Below are positions 1 through 7,224 of a DNA stretch of 12,456 nt, piece by piece. Source of the stretch: Sedimentisphaerales bacterium (lineage in GTDB: Bacteria; Planctomycetota; Phycisphaerae; Sedimentisphaerales; SM23-30); NCBI GenBank assembly GCA_030640865.1, contig DAOWIP010000152.1, positions 1 to 12,456 on the forward strand. The letters are read 5' to 3'. The notes beneath the pieces were generated by a model. It was not told the origin of the DNA. It searched no databases and worked only from the letters and a program-made list of their open reading frames with translations. Every line of letters starts with the position of its first letter. Position 1 is the stretch's first letter. The translations under genes and the position numbers were made by a program.

Positions 1-1
1 A

Positions 2-151
2 CCGATGAGATGTATTCCATGTTCGCTTGTTACCGGTCAAGCCGCCGGCGTCGCCTCCGCTTTAGCTGTTCAGGACGGCTGCCTGTGCCGTGACGTTGAG
101 ATACCCAAACTGCAAAAACGACTTAAAGAACAAGGTGCATATCTCGGATAG
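2..151 (+). CDS. FAD-dependent oxidoreductase, C-terminal end (partial)
   Basis: Only the last 49 codons are present; the gene begins upstream of the window and ends at a TAG (149-151). The visible residues include VTGQAAGVASALAV, followed by a Cys-containing turn and then RDVEIPKLQKRLKEQGAYL. This matches the C-terminal end of FAD_oxidored-type flavoproteins (the PF12831-like family common in Planctomycetota and Bacteroidota), where a TGQAAG helix near the FAD is followed by a short helix ending in QGAYL. The substrate cannot be told from this fragment. The stop codon overlaps the GTG start of the polyferredoxin by one base (TAGTG), so the two genes are very likely co-translated and the flavoprotein may exchange electrons with it. 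The family call is good; the specific reaction is unknown. Confidence 0.75.
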   Translation, partial: PMRCIPCSLVTGQAAGVASALAVQDGCLCRDVEIPKLQKRLKEQGAYLG

Positions 152-1365
152 TGGCTGATTTCGCAAAAAAACAGAATCGACGAGTTCTCACGTTTCTCGT
201 GCGATGCTTCGTCTTGGTTATAGCGGCAACGCTGGCTCTGCAAATTTTGCCGTGGAAGCGTCTCGCTGTAATTCTGCCGTCGCTGAGTCCGTTTGTTGCG
301 ATTTGTTCGGCATTGGCTATCCGCACCTTGAGCGTAATAACCCTGTTGGCTGTGCCGCTGTTCATTATGGCTTTATGGCGGGGCCGATGGTTTTGCCGAA
401 ATTTATGCCCGGTTGGTTTCCTTTCGGAAAATATCCGTCGTTTGCGCCGGCCGGCCAACCCCAATTTTACAAAGGCGCCCCTTATCGGCCAATGGGTGGT
501 CCTTCTGACACTGGGTGGAGCGATTTTAGGATATCCCCTGTTTTTATTGTTCGACCCGCTGGGGATATTCAACGGGTTTTTCCAGGCCCTGTGCAGACCG
601 TTCAGTGTGTCGTCGATGGTCTATTGTCTGCCTCTGCTGATTGTCCTGACGATCAACTTTGTCTGGGTCGGTCTCTGGTGCTCGCATTTGTGTCCGTTGG
701 GTGCAATACAGGTTATGCTTTTCCGGCTGTGGGGCATATTTCGACATAACATACTCATACTGTATAGACAGGAATCGCCGGATAATAACAAAGTATTGAC
801 CGCACGGCGGGATATTTTAGCATTGGGAACTGGTATTTTGGCGGCGGTAACGACGCGGAAACTGTTTCGCGGCAGAGCGATGAAACCAATCCGTCCGCCC
901 GGGGCAATTGACGAGAGTAATTTTACTGCGGTATGTATTCGTTGTGGTAATTGTACGCGGGCATGTCCGGCCGGCATTATTGAGCCTGATCCGGGCGGAT
1001 ATGGTGTTGCGTCTTTTATGACGCCGACACTGCGGTTCGAGAACAATTACTGTCAGGAGGATTGCAATAGCTGCAACGAGGTATGCCCCAGCGGCGCCAT
1101 CACCGGATTGTCTTTGGCGGAGAAAAGAAAAACCACGGTCGGCCTGGCGAAAGTGGATATGTCGATTTGCCTGCTCAGTGAGGAGCGGGAATGTACGGTA
1201 TGCGTCAGGATTTGTCCTTATGATGCTGTCAAACTGGCTTTTTCGGAAGAGGATTATATATCGATTCCGAAGATTGACCCGGACAAATGCACCGGCTGCG
1301 GCGCCTGCGAGTGGGTCTGTCCGGTATCTCCGAAAAAAGCTATAACAATCGAGTCTGTCTCTTAG
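151..1365 (+). CDS. NapH/NapG-like membrane polyferredoxin (fusion)
   Basis: This 404-residue protein likely carries electrons across or along the cytoplasmic membrane. Residues 1-200 contain about four to five hydrophobic segments and two CxxxCP motifs (C82/C86 and C177/C181), as in NapH/NosR/MauN-type membrane ferredoxins. Residues 218-235 hold a twin-arginine-like stretch, ARRDILALGTGILAAV, followed by RPPGA. The C-terminal part then has four [4Fe-4S] cysteine sets: C262/265/268/272, C301/305/308/312, C340/348/351/355 and C380/383/386/390. That second half has the layout of NapG, so the gene reads as a NapH-NapG fusion. The GTG start overlaps the upstream TAG by one base; a possible AAGGTG ribosome site sits 13 bases before it. 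ApbE encoded two genes downstream fits an extracytoplasmic flavin/iron-sulfur electron route. No nitrate reductase gene is in the window, so the partner is unknown. Confidence 0.85.
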   Translation: MADFAKKQNRRVLTFLVRCFVLVIAATLALQILPWKRLAVILPSLSPFVAICSALAIRTLSVITLLAVPLFIMALWRGRWFCRNLCPVGFLSENIRRLRRPANPNFTKAPLIGQWVVLLTLGGAILGYPLFLLFDPLGIFNGFFQALCRPFSVSSMVYCLPLLIVLTINFVWVGLWCSHLCPLGAIQVMLFRLWGIFRHNILILYRQESPDNNKVLTARRDILALGTGILAAVTTRKLFRGRAMKPIRPPGAIDESNFTAVCIRCGNCTRACPAGIIEPDPGGYGVASFMTPTLRFENNYCQEDCNSCNEVCPSGAITGLSLAEKRKTTVGLAKVDMSICLLSEERECTVCVRICPYDAVKLAFSEEDYISIPKIDPDKCTGCGACEWVCPVSPKKAITIESVS

Positions 1366-1423
1366 AAACATGATAACACTTTAGCTATGTGAAGCAACTC
1401 GTAATTTGGAAAAGCTAAAAAAT

Positions 1424-2854
1424 ATGGGTGGCATAGTTGACAAAGATTCGAATTGCCCTACAATTGGCAGGATGGATCGCCGCCGTTTCTTAAAACTCGC
1501 TGGGCTAAGTCTTATTGCCCGTTACGTTTCTTTGCCGGCATCGGCTCGGCGAATCCATTCCAAACTCAATGTTGTATTGATCATGGCCGACGATCTCGGC
1601 TACGAATGTTTAGGCTGCTACGGCAGCTCATCGTACAGCACCCCTAATCTTGATGAACTGGCCCGGGGAGGCGCGCGTTTCAATCATTGCTATTCGCAGC
1701 CTCTTTGTACTCCCACAAGAGTGCAGATTATGACTGGGCGCTACAATTTCCGGAATTACTATCAGTTCGGCACGTTGAATCAGGGGGAGCAGACCTTCGG
1801 CCACATGATGAAGCGAGCAGGGTATAAAACGTGTGTAGCCGGGAAATGGCAACTACATGCCGCTGGGGGACAATCGCCGGATCAGGCAGGATTTGACGAA
1901 TTCTGCCTCTGGAACCTTGCCTACAAAGGGGAAACGGCACGTGGACATCGATATGCCGATGCAAATCTCATCGTACATAATCATCAGACGGGTCAGGCGA
2001 AACTCAAGAAATTCGCCGGAAAATACGGTCCGGATGTTTGTACCGAGTATATCTGTGATTTTGTCAAAAGATCGGTCGTACAACAGCAGCCTTTCTTTGT
2101 GTATTACCCTATGATCCTCACGCACAACCCGTTCAAGCCGACACCGGATAGCCCTGAATGGAAATCCGGAGACCGGCACCAAACACATGCTAAGTTCTTC
2201 GGCGACATAGTGGAGTACATGGACAAGCTCGTTGGCAGAATTGTGTCGGCACTGAATCAGTTGGGCATATTGGAGAATACACTGATCTTGTTCACCGGAG
2301 ATAACGGCACCAACAGAAGCATTCACTCCTCGATGCAAGACGGACGTCAGATCCAGGGCGAAAAAGGATATCATACGGATGGCGGAACCCGCGTGCCGTT
2401 GATTGCCTATTGGAAAGGGACTATACCACCAAGTCAGGTTTGTGATGAGTTAGTGGATACCACTGATTTTCTGCCTACTATTTCCGATGCAACTCATGCT
2501 GATATTACTACGCCTCCGGGAGACGGTATTATTGATGGAATGAGTTTTCTTCCGCACTTAACAGGAAGAAGTGGCAAAACTCGGGAATGGGTATTTGTTG
2601 GATACACTGAAAAAAGACAGGATTTATTTGGCTTGCCTCGAGCACGGTTTGTCCGAAATCAGCGATACAAGCTGTATGACACGTACATCCGACGGCAGAA
2701 AAGAGGCGATGGAATCATAGAGGACAAGAGTGGACATATATACGATCTGGAAAAGGACCCACTTGAAGAACATCCAATTCTCCCTGGAGCGAAAGGCGAT
2801 GCTCTTCGCTCTATTCGAGAGAAATTCCAAACAGTGTTGAAAACACACCGATAA
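1424..2854 (+). CDS. Tat-exported Cys-type sulfatase (arylsulfatase family)
   Basis: This is a sulfatase of the formylglycine-dependent alkaline-phosphatase superfamily, hydrolysing sulfate esters, probably on sulfated glycans. Numbered from a TTG at 1406 (482 codons), a Tat signal MDRRRFLKLAG lies at 23-33. The metal-binding Asp pair is in MADDLGY (62-63), and the modification site CTPTR is at 101-105, where the Cys becomes formylglycine. The second signature GYKTCVAGKWQL is at 139-150. H240, the FTGDNG pair D299/N300 and K320 in GEKGYHTDGGTRVP complete the active site, so it looks intact. The start is uncertain: TTG 1406, ATG 1424 (GGAAAAG nine bases upstream, chosen here) and ATG 1472 (starts right at the Tat motif) are all possible. 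No maturation enzyme gene is in the window. It sits between two redox genes and ends two bases before apbE, suggesting co-transcription. The substrate cannot be assigned. Confidence 0.9.
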   Translation: MGGIVDKDSNCPTIGRMDRRRFLKLAGLSLIARYVSLPASARRIHSKLNVVLIMADDLGYECLGCYGSSSYSTPNLDELARGGARFNHCYSQPLCTPTRVQIMTGRYNFRNYYQFGTLNQGEQTFGHMMKRAGYKTCVAGKWQLHAAGGQSPDQAGFDEFCLWNLAYKGETARGHRYADANLIVHNHQTGQAKLKKFAGKYGPDVCTEYICDFVKRSVVQQQPFFVYYPMILTHNPFKPTPDSPEWKSGDRHQTHAKFFGDIVEYMDKLVGRIVSALNQLGILENTLILFTGDNGTNRSIHSSMQDGRQIQGEKGYHTDGGTRVPLIAYWKGTIPPSQVCDELVDTTDFLPTISDATHADITTPPGDGIIDGMSFLPHLTGRSGKTREWVFVGYTEKRQDLFGLPRARFVRNQRYKLYDTYIRRQKRGDGIIEDKSGHIYDLEKDPLEEHPILPGAKGDALRSIREKFQTVLKTHR

Positions 2855-2856
2855 AT

Positions 2857-3921
2857 ATGATAAATCCTGCTATTAAAAAATGGTTTGCCGTTGCGGTTCT
2901 GACAACGACGCTGCTGGCGATAGTTGTTTTCGCGGCGAATATTCGGACCAAGCTTTTCGATATAGACAGCGGCCGGTTCATGGTTATGGGCACGTTTGCG
3001 CGAATTCGGCTGGTCTGTAAAAGTGAACAGCAGGGACAGGAAGCCCTGAGCGTAGCCAGGCGGACGATTGACCACATAGATAAACTGATGAGTACTTACC
3101 GGGACGATTCTGAACTTTCGGAAGTGAACCGCAAAGCGGGGAAAAACCCGGTTCGAGTCTCGCTTGAAACGTACGACCTTTTGGAAACGGCTCTGGAATA
3201 CAGTCGAAAGACCGGCGGAGCTTTTGATATTACGCTAACACCGCTGCTTAATGTATGGCGGGAGGCTGAAAAGCAAAATCGACTGCCCACAACAAATGAA
3301 CTAACAAAGGCTGAAAAATTGGTGGGTTTCGAGAAATTACACCTTTCAGCCCCGAAAGAACGGACAGTATCTTTCGCCGAAGAAGGGATGGAGTTGAACG
3401 TCAATGCCATTGCCAAGGGATACGCGGTCGATCGGGTACTGGCGGTGCTGCGTCGGCCGGGTGTAGTAGCGGCACTGGTGGACATAGGAGGCGAGATCGC
3501 CGGTTTTGGACAGCGTATCTCAGGTGAAAATTGGCTGATAGGCATCCAGGACCCGTTTGCCAAATCGAATGACAATCCTTTTATTGTAAAGCCGCGTTGG
3601 AAGATACGTTTGCGAAATTGTGCTGTCGCGACCAGCGGCGACTATCGGCAATATACGACCATTAAAGGGAAAAGATACAGCCATATTATCGACCCGCGGA
3701 CTGGCAAGCCGATTCGGAAACTGCCCAGCGTAACCATTATTGCCGAGCGGAGCGTAGATGCCGACGCTTTAGCCACGGCCGTTTCGGTGCTGGGGCCGAA
3801 AGAGGGGATGAAATTGATCGAGTCGCTACCCGATACAGAGGCCCTGCTGATCGGAGGAACCGGGGAAAAACCACAAATCTATCGCAGTACCGGATTTGGC
3901 AAATATGAAGTCAGTGATTAA
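2857..3921 (+). CDS. apbE: ApbE, FAD:protein FMN transferase
   Basis: ApbE cleaves FAD and links FMN covalently to a Thr or Ser of exported redox proteins, using Mg2+. The 354-residue product starts with a hydrophobic segment (about 9-27) without a lipobox Cys, so it is probably a membrane-anchored extracytoplasmic enzyme. Family hallmarks are in order: VMGTFARI at 43-50, GGAFDITLTPLLNVW at 120-134, NAIAKGYAVD at 183-192, VDIGGEIAGFG at 208-218, SGDYRQY at 260-266, SHIIDPRTGKP at 275-285 and DADALATAVSVLG at 301-313. The residue pair before NAIAKG is Asn-Val where many family members have Asp, a small deviation. The ATG follows the sulfatase stop by two bases with no clear ribosome site, suggesting translational coupling. 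No FMN-binding-domain substrate is encoded in the window; it may lie upstream of position 1. Confidence 0.95.
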   Translation: MINPAIKKWFAVAVLTTTLLAIVVFAANIRTKLFDIDSGRFMVMGTFARIRLVCKSEQQGQEALSVARRTIDHIDKLMSTYRDDSELSEVNRKAGKNPVRVSLETYDLLETALEYSRKTGGAFDITLTPLLNVWREAEKQNRLPTTNELTKAEKLVGFEKLHLSAPKERTVSFAEEGMELNVNAIAKGYAVDRVLAVLRRPGVVAALVDIGGEIAGFGQRISGENWLIGIQDPFAKSNDNPFIVKPRWKIRLRNCAVATSGDYRQYTTIKGKRYSHIIDPRTGKPIRKLPSVTIIAERSVDADALATAVSVLGPKEGMKLIESLPDTEALLIGGTGEKPQIYRSTGFGKYEVSD

Positions 3922-3944
3922 ACGTCGAATATTCACAAATTGGG

Positions 3945-4532
3945 TTAGAATTTCACCTTGGTCGGTGCCTTTTGTTCTTCGGTGGCTTCGAAGTATTCGG
4001 CCTGTTCGACGTCGGCCATCGAGCAGAAGCTTCGGCCGAAAAAGGAACGGGCATAAGTGTTCACCTTCCGCACAGAATCATTATAATCCTTTCGGGACAC
4101 GGCGATGCGGTTTTCGGTGCCTTCCAGTTGGACCTGGAGCGCCGCGAAATTTTGATTAGCCTTCAGGTCGGGATAGCGTTCCTGCAACATCAACAAACGG
4201 GACAGGACACCCTGAAATTCATTGGCTGCCCGCACCTTGCCCTGCACGCCCTTTGCCTGGAAATATTTCGTGCGAGTGTCGGCGATATGTTCGAAAAGTT
4301 CCTTTTCGTGCTTCGCGTAGCCCTTGACCGTTTCCACCAGGTTGGGGATCAGATCGAACCGTCGGGTCAGTTGGACGTCCACTTGTTTCCAGGCGCTTTT
4401 GGCGAGTTCATCAAGGCGAATAGCCTTGTTATAGCCGGCCCAAACGGCAATAAAAATCCCAAGTACCAGTGCAATAACAACAATCAAAATAACGATACCT
4501 GTTTTACCCGATTTGCGCGATATACTCATCAT
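3945..4532 (-). CDS. lemA: LemA family membrane protein
   Basis: LemA proteins are small membrane proteins with an N-terminal transmembrane segment and a long helical domain; their biochemical role is not settled. Here a strongly hydrophobic segment lies at about residues 13-35, followed by the family hallmark region AWKQVDVQLTRRFDLIPNL, then VETVKGYAKHE and the late-helix region with LEGTENRIAVSR and YNDSVRKVNTYARSF. Length (195 residues) is usual for the family. An ATG at 4544 would add four residues, but GGAG at 4539-4542 sits six bases before the ATG at 4532, which was therefore preferred; the ATG at 4529 is equally possible. It lies downstream of a TPM-domain gene, the well-known LemA-TPM pairing. 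Its stop is 23 bases from the stop of the convergent apbE, and no terminator hairpin is seen between them. Confidence 0.93.
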   Translation of the reverse strand: MMSISRKSGKTGIVILIVVIALVLGIFIAVWAGYNKAIRLDELAKSAWKQVDVQLTRRFDLIPNLVETVKGYAKHEKELFEHIADTRTKYFQAKGVQGKVRAANEFQGVLSRLLMLQERYPDLKANQNFAALQVQLEGTENRIAVSRKDYNDSVRKVNTYARSFFGRSFCSMADVEQAEYFEATEEQKAPTKVKF

Positions 4533-4617
4533 AATAAGCTCCATTCTGATTTCTTTATTCGATATTCAATTCTTCAATCTTAAAATCTAAAATTCTTCCC
4601 CACTCTCCACTTCTTCC

Positions 4618-5403
4618 TCACCATCCGCCGCTGACGCCGCCGCCGCCGAAACCGCCGCCACCTCCGCCGCTAAAACCACCAAAGCCGCCGCCGCTACCAC
4701 CGAAGCCACCACTGCCCCCAAAGCCTCCGCGCCCCCCACCAAACATGGAACCAGCTACAAGACCCCAGAACAGAGCGTTTCGCGATCTGCCGCGGGAGAA
4801 GCCCGCCAACAGGAAGAACAGTAAAATCGGGATAAAACCAATGCCGACGCCTCGAACTCTCCGTGTTCGCGGACTGCTTAAACGAGGCATTCCGGTTAGT
4901 GTAACACCTTTTTCTTTTGCCACAACGGCTGCCAGGGCTGCGGTCCCCTCAAAAATGCCCTGGGAGAAACGATTTTTTCTGAAATTCGGCTTAAAATAGT
5001 CTTCCCTGATCTTCCAGATAAGGCCATCAGGTAGTGTGCCTTCGTGCCGGTAACCTGTTTCAACGCGAAATTTTTTATCCTTTACCGCAACCACGACTAA
5101 TAAACTGGCGCCTTCGCGATTGGTGCCGAACTTCCACTGTCGTGCCCTTTCGAGAGCATAGTTCTCAATTGGTACCCCGCCGGTTGTATTGACGGTCAGG
5201 ACGATAAAGCGTGATTGTGTTTTTTGTTCGAGTTCCTGTAGCAGGCCGACGAGCTGTCGCTCATTGCCGGAATCGATTACGCCTGCCCGGTCGGAGACAT
5301 AAGTTTTCGGCGCAGGCTCAATCTCTACCGCCGGAATGGGGCTAATCAGACAAATCGCTAATAACGAAATGGCCAATAATACCATTGAGTTGAGTCTGGT
5401 CAT
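4618..5403 (-). CDS. TPM-domain membrane protein with Gly-rich tail
   Basis: A TPM-domain (YgcG/TPM_phosphatase, PF04536-like) protein of 261 residues. Residues 1-25 form a signal peptide. The TPM domain spans about 33-165, with YVSDRAGVID at 35-44, a beta strand SRFIVLTVNTTGG and the run LLVVVAVKDKKFRVETGY at 101-118, then a conserved LPDG turn at 124-127. A transmembrane segment lies near 187-201. From about 222 the protein is an almost pure Gly/Phe/Ser tail ending in GGW, a feature typical of this family. The domain therefore probably faces the periplasm, anchored by the C-terminal membrane segment. Family members are linked to membrane or photosystem repair in plants, but the bacterial role is poorly known. 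Its ATG overlaps the stop of the upstream nucleotidyltransferase-like gene by one base (TAATG), and lemA follows about 85 bases downstream. Confidence 0.92.
   Translation of the reverse strand: MTRLNSMVLLAISLLAICLISPIPAVEIEPAPKTYVSDRAGVIDSGNERQLVGLLQELEQKTQSRFIVLTVNTTGGVPIENYALERARQWKFGTNREGASLLVVVAVKDKKFRVETGYRHEGTLPDGLIWKIREDYFKPNFRKNRFSQGIFEGTAALAAVVAKEKGVTLTGMPRLSSPRTRRVRGVGIGFIPILLFFLLAGFSRGRSRNALFWGLVAGSMFGGGRGGFGGSGGFGGSGGGFGGFSGGGGGGFGGGGVSGGW
4621..4745 (-). repeat. Low-complexity Gly-codon repeat in TPM gene 3' end
   Basis: The last ~40 codons of the TPM-domain gene are a degenerate GGN-rich tract (CCG/CCA/CCT rich on the + strand) coding for units such as GGFGGSGG repeated with small changes. 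It is part of the coding region and not a separate element. Such tracts are prone to length change by slippage and to assembly error. Confidence 0.7.
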
Positions 5404-6173
5404 TATTCTTTCCCCAGTTGGTCCACACGGCGGGCAATGTGGTCAACTGTCTGATAGACATTCTCAAAGAAAAACTCGATCTGATCGGTCGGTGGGCGGC
5501 TGTGCTGGAGTTGCAGTTCCATCAGGTGGGCGATTACCTTGCCGTCGAACTGGAACTCTTGTGCGGCCTTTTTGAGGTTGGGCAGTACCTGATGGTCCCG
5601 TTCGATCTCGCTGAGCCAAAGCAAAGCTCGCAACAGTACCGACAACTCCTTTCCACACTCCATAAGCAGGTTAGCCACATATTTCGGCTTACCAAGTGTC
5701 TGAATATAGCCCTGTCGCAGCCGTATCAGGGCTGCCTTGAGTTGTCGTTCGCACTGTAAGCGGACATTTTCCTTCCGGAAAGACAACTCGCCGAATGGGT
5801 CCCGGCCATAAACCACGATATGGTTGAACTGGAAGTCCAGCAGTTCAACTCCGAACACGTCCAGCGATTGCTCGATATATTCCGTGGTCATTAAGAGTGG
5901 TGCACGGAGTTTCATCTTTCCCATCTTTCGGCCATAGCCGGCCAGGGTTCGTAAAAGCTGCTGGCTTCGTCGCTGTACTATCAGAACGGTATTGATATCG
6001 CTGCGTTTGGGATGAAAGTCGTCCGTTAGTGCGCTGCCGACCACGCTCAGCGACAATAGATTATCACCGAGGTCTGTCAGGAGCGAGCGGGCCAGGAAAC
6101 CCACAGCCGGGCGTATTTCCTCGTGGAGTTTTGTAATAAATATTTTCTGCGATTTCTGCGTATTTTCCGACAT
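5403..6173 (-). CDS. Nucleotidyltransferase-like protein, unknown function
   Basis: A 256-residue cytoplasmic protein with a nucleotidyltransferase-fold (pol beta/MNT-like) start. Numbered from the chosen ATG, residues 41-64 read LSLSVVGSALTDDFHPKRSD followed by INTVLI. This is the usual hydrophobic strand, a GS pair (46-47) and a D-x-[D/N] metal site in which the second acid is Asn (D59, N61). The rest is mostly helical with no catalytic motif I recognise, resembling the helical second half of antibiotic/kanamycin-type nucleotidyltransferases. A GTG at 6200 and an ATG at 6188 lie in frame, but AGGTGA at 6178-6183, four bases before the ATG at 6173, favours that start. The stop overlaps the TPM gene's start. 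With TPM and LemA it forms an apparent three-gene unit. Activity is uncertain because of the D-to-N change; the function is unknown. Confidence 0.75.
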   Translation of the reverse strand: MSENTQKSQKIFITKLHEEIRPAVGFLARSLLTDLGDNLLSLSVVGSALTDDFHPKRSDINTVLIVQRRSQQLLRTLAGYGRKMGKMKLRAPLLMTTEYIEQSLDVFGVELLDFQFNHIVVYGRDPFGELSFRKENVRLQCERQLKAALIRLRQGYIQTLGKPKYVANLLMECGKELSVLLRALLWLSEIERDHQVLPNLKKAAQEFQFDGKVIAHLMELQLQHSRPPTDQIEFFFENVYQTVDHIARRVDQLGKE

Positions 6174-6177
6174 TTTG

Positions 6178-6183
6178 TCACCT
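6178..6183 (-). promoter_or_regulatory. Ribosome binding site deciding the NTase-like start
   Basis: On the minus strand AGGTGA stands four bases before the ATG at 6173. No comparable site precedes the in-frame GTG at 6200, so the shorter protein is preferred. Confidence 0.6.
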
Positions 6184-6237
6184 GTCATTTTGCCTGCCAC
6201 ATACTAACGGGAAAATTCACTCGTGAATACTATAAAC

Positions 6238-6265
6238 AGTATACCGTTTTCCCATAATTTTGCAA
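6238..6265 (-). promoter_or_regulatory. Candidate sigma70-type promoter for NTase-TPM-lemA
   Basis: On the minus strand TTGCAA (6260-6265) and TATACT (6238-6243) are 16 bases apart, matching -35 and -10 consensus at four and five of six positions. It lies just after the ksgA stop (6268-6270) and about 65 bases before the NTase-like start. A GGGAAAA/TTTTCCC inverted repeat brackets the -10 region. Seen by eye only. Confidence 0.4.
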
Positions 6266-6267
6266 CT

Positions 6268-7146
6268 TTATAACCTTGCCCACAAATTGGCTAATTGGAC
6301 GAATTTTTTGGGGCTGACAGTTTCGCCGCGGGCATCAGGGTCGATGTCCGCTTCCAGCAGCAATTGCGGGATCGGGTTTTGATCCGTATTCTTAAGGCCG
6401 TCCGATATGCAATTCCTTATCTTCTTGCGTCGATGGCCCAGCAGCAGATCAACCACCCGTTTAAGCAGTTTCATGTCTGCGATGAACCGGTATTTTTTAT
6501 CATCACGGCGCCAGGCGACCATAGTAGATTGAACCCTGGGCGACGGCCAGAATGCCTGTGCCGGCAGATCGCGTATTTTTGTTACGTCTCCGGTCGATTG
6601 CATCAGGATGCTCAACATTCCGTACGCTTTCCGCCCCGGCTCTGCTGTCATTCGCTCAGCCACTTCAGTCTGTATGGTAACAAACATCGCGTCAGGGATA
6701 TTCGTACCCAAAAGCAGATTCACAATCAACGGCGAAGCCGCCTGATATGGCAGATTGGCAATCAGGTAAAACGGCCCACGTAACCGCTTACATGAACAAG
6801 TTATACAATCAAGAACATGGTGGTTAATGATACTTTTACTTGTGAGCACATCCCCTTCGACAAAGGTAATATTGTCAAATTGAGCTAATTCCGATTTGGC
6901 GATATTAATTAGAAACCGATCTATTTCAACCGCCACTACCGCTCCGGCTGCTTCGGCCAACAGTTCCGTCAGAGAACCGGTCCCGCAACCGATTTCAAGG
7001 ACAGTTTCATCCCCCTTTAATCCGGCTGTTCTGACCAGCAGTCGCATTAAGTTCAAATCGACAAGAAAGTTCTGCCCCCATCTATGCCGTGGTGAAACAT
7101 CTGCCGCCCTGAGTAATTGTTGTATCTGCTGCTTGGTGTGAGGCAC
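6268..7146 (-). CDS. rsmA: 16S rRNA adenine dimethyltransferase RsmA (KsgA)
   Basis: RsmA uses S-adenosylmethionine to dimethylate the two adjacent adenines in the 3' hairpin (helix 45) of 16S rRNA, a late step in small-subunit assembly. The N-terminal SPRHRWGQNFLVD, the SAM-binding EIGCGTGSLTELL (about residues 51-63), the VEID acidic loop and the catalytic motif NLPYQAASPLI near 131 are all present, as is FWPSPRVQS near 199. The C-terminal helical domain with LLGHRRKKIRN is complete. At 292 residues it is slightly longer than E. coli KsgA; the extra length includes a stretch between the GDV and NLPY motifs. The upstream in-frame TTG at 7152 was passed over because AAGGG at 7154-7158 sits seven bases before the GTG at 7146. 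The gene follows pdxA, an adjacency also seen in E. coli. Confidence 0.95.
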   Translation of the reverse strand: MPHTKQQIQQLLRAADVSPRHRWGQNFLVDLNLMRLLVRTAGLKGDETVLEIGCGTGSLTELLAEAAGAVVAVEIDRFLINIAKSELAQFDNITFVEGDVLTSKSIINHHVLDCITCSCKRLRGPFYLIANLPYQAASPLIVNLLLGTNIPDAMFVTIQTEVAERMTAEPGRKAYGMLSILMQSTGDVTKIRDLPAQAFWPSPRVQSTMVAWRRDDKKYRFIADMKLLKRVVDLLLGHRRKKIRNCISDGLKNTDQNPIPQLLLEADIDPDARGETVSPKKFVQLANLWARL

Positions 7147-7153
7147 TAACAAA

Positions 7154-7158
7154 CCCTT
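7154..7158 (-). promoter_or_regulatory. Ribosome binding site deciding the ksgA start
   Basis: AAGGG on the minus strand ends seven bases before the GTG at 7146. It would be only one base from the in-frame TTG at 7152, too close to serve it. Confidence 0.55.
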
Positions 7159-7224
7159 AACTTATTGTAACTGTTCATAGTTTTTTCTTCGTTAGCTTTT
7201 GTTTGAATCAGAAAACCACATAGG

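Noticed and set aside
204..749. Long alternative-frame reading within the polyferredoxin gene
   Set aside because: It overlaps fully with a well-supported iron-sulfur protein and shows no recognisable domain.
3922..3944. Bidirectional terminator between apbE and lemA
   Set aside because: The 23-base convergent gap has no hairpin or T-run that would support an intrinsic terminator.
4621..4745. CRISPR-like or satellite tandem repeat
   Set aside because: The repeats follow Gly codons of the TPM tail with no spacers and vary at third positions, so they are coding low complexity.
4745..4999. Plus-strand open frame opposite the TPM gene
   Set aside because: It is antisense to a clear TPM-domain coding region, has no family features or ribosome site, and is a by-product of the codon pattern.
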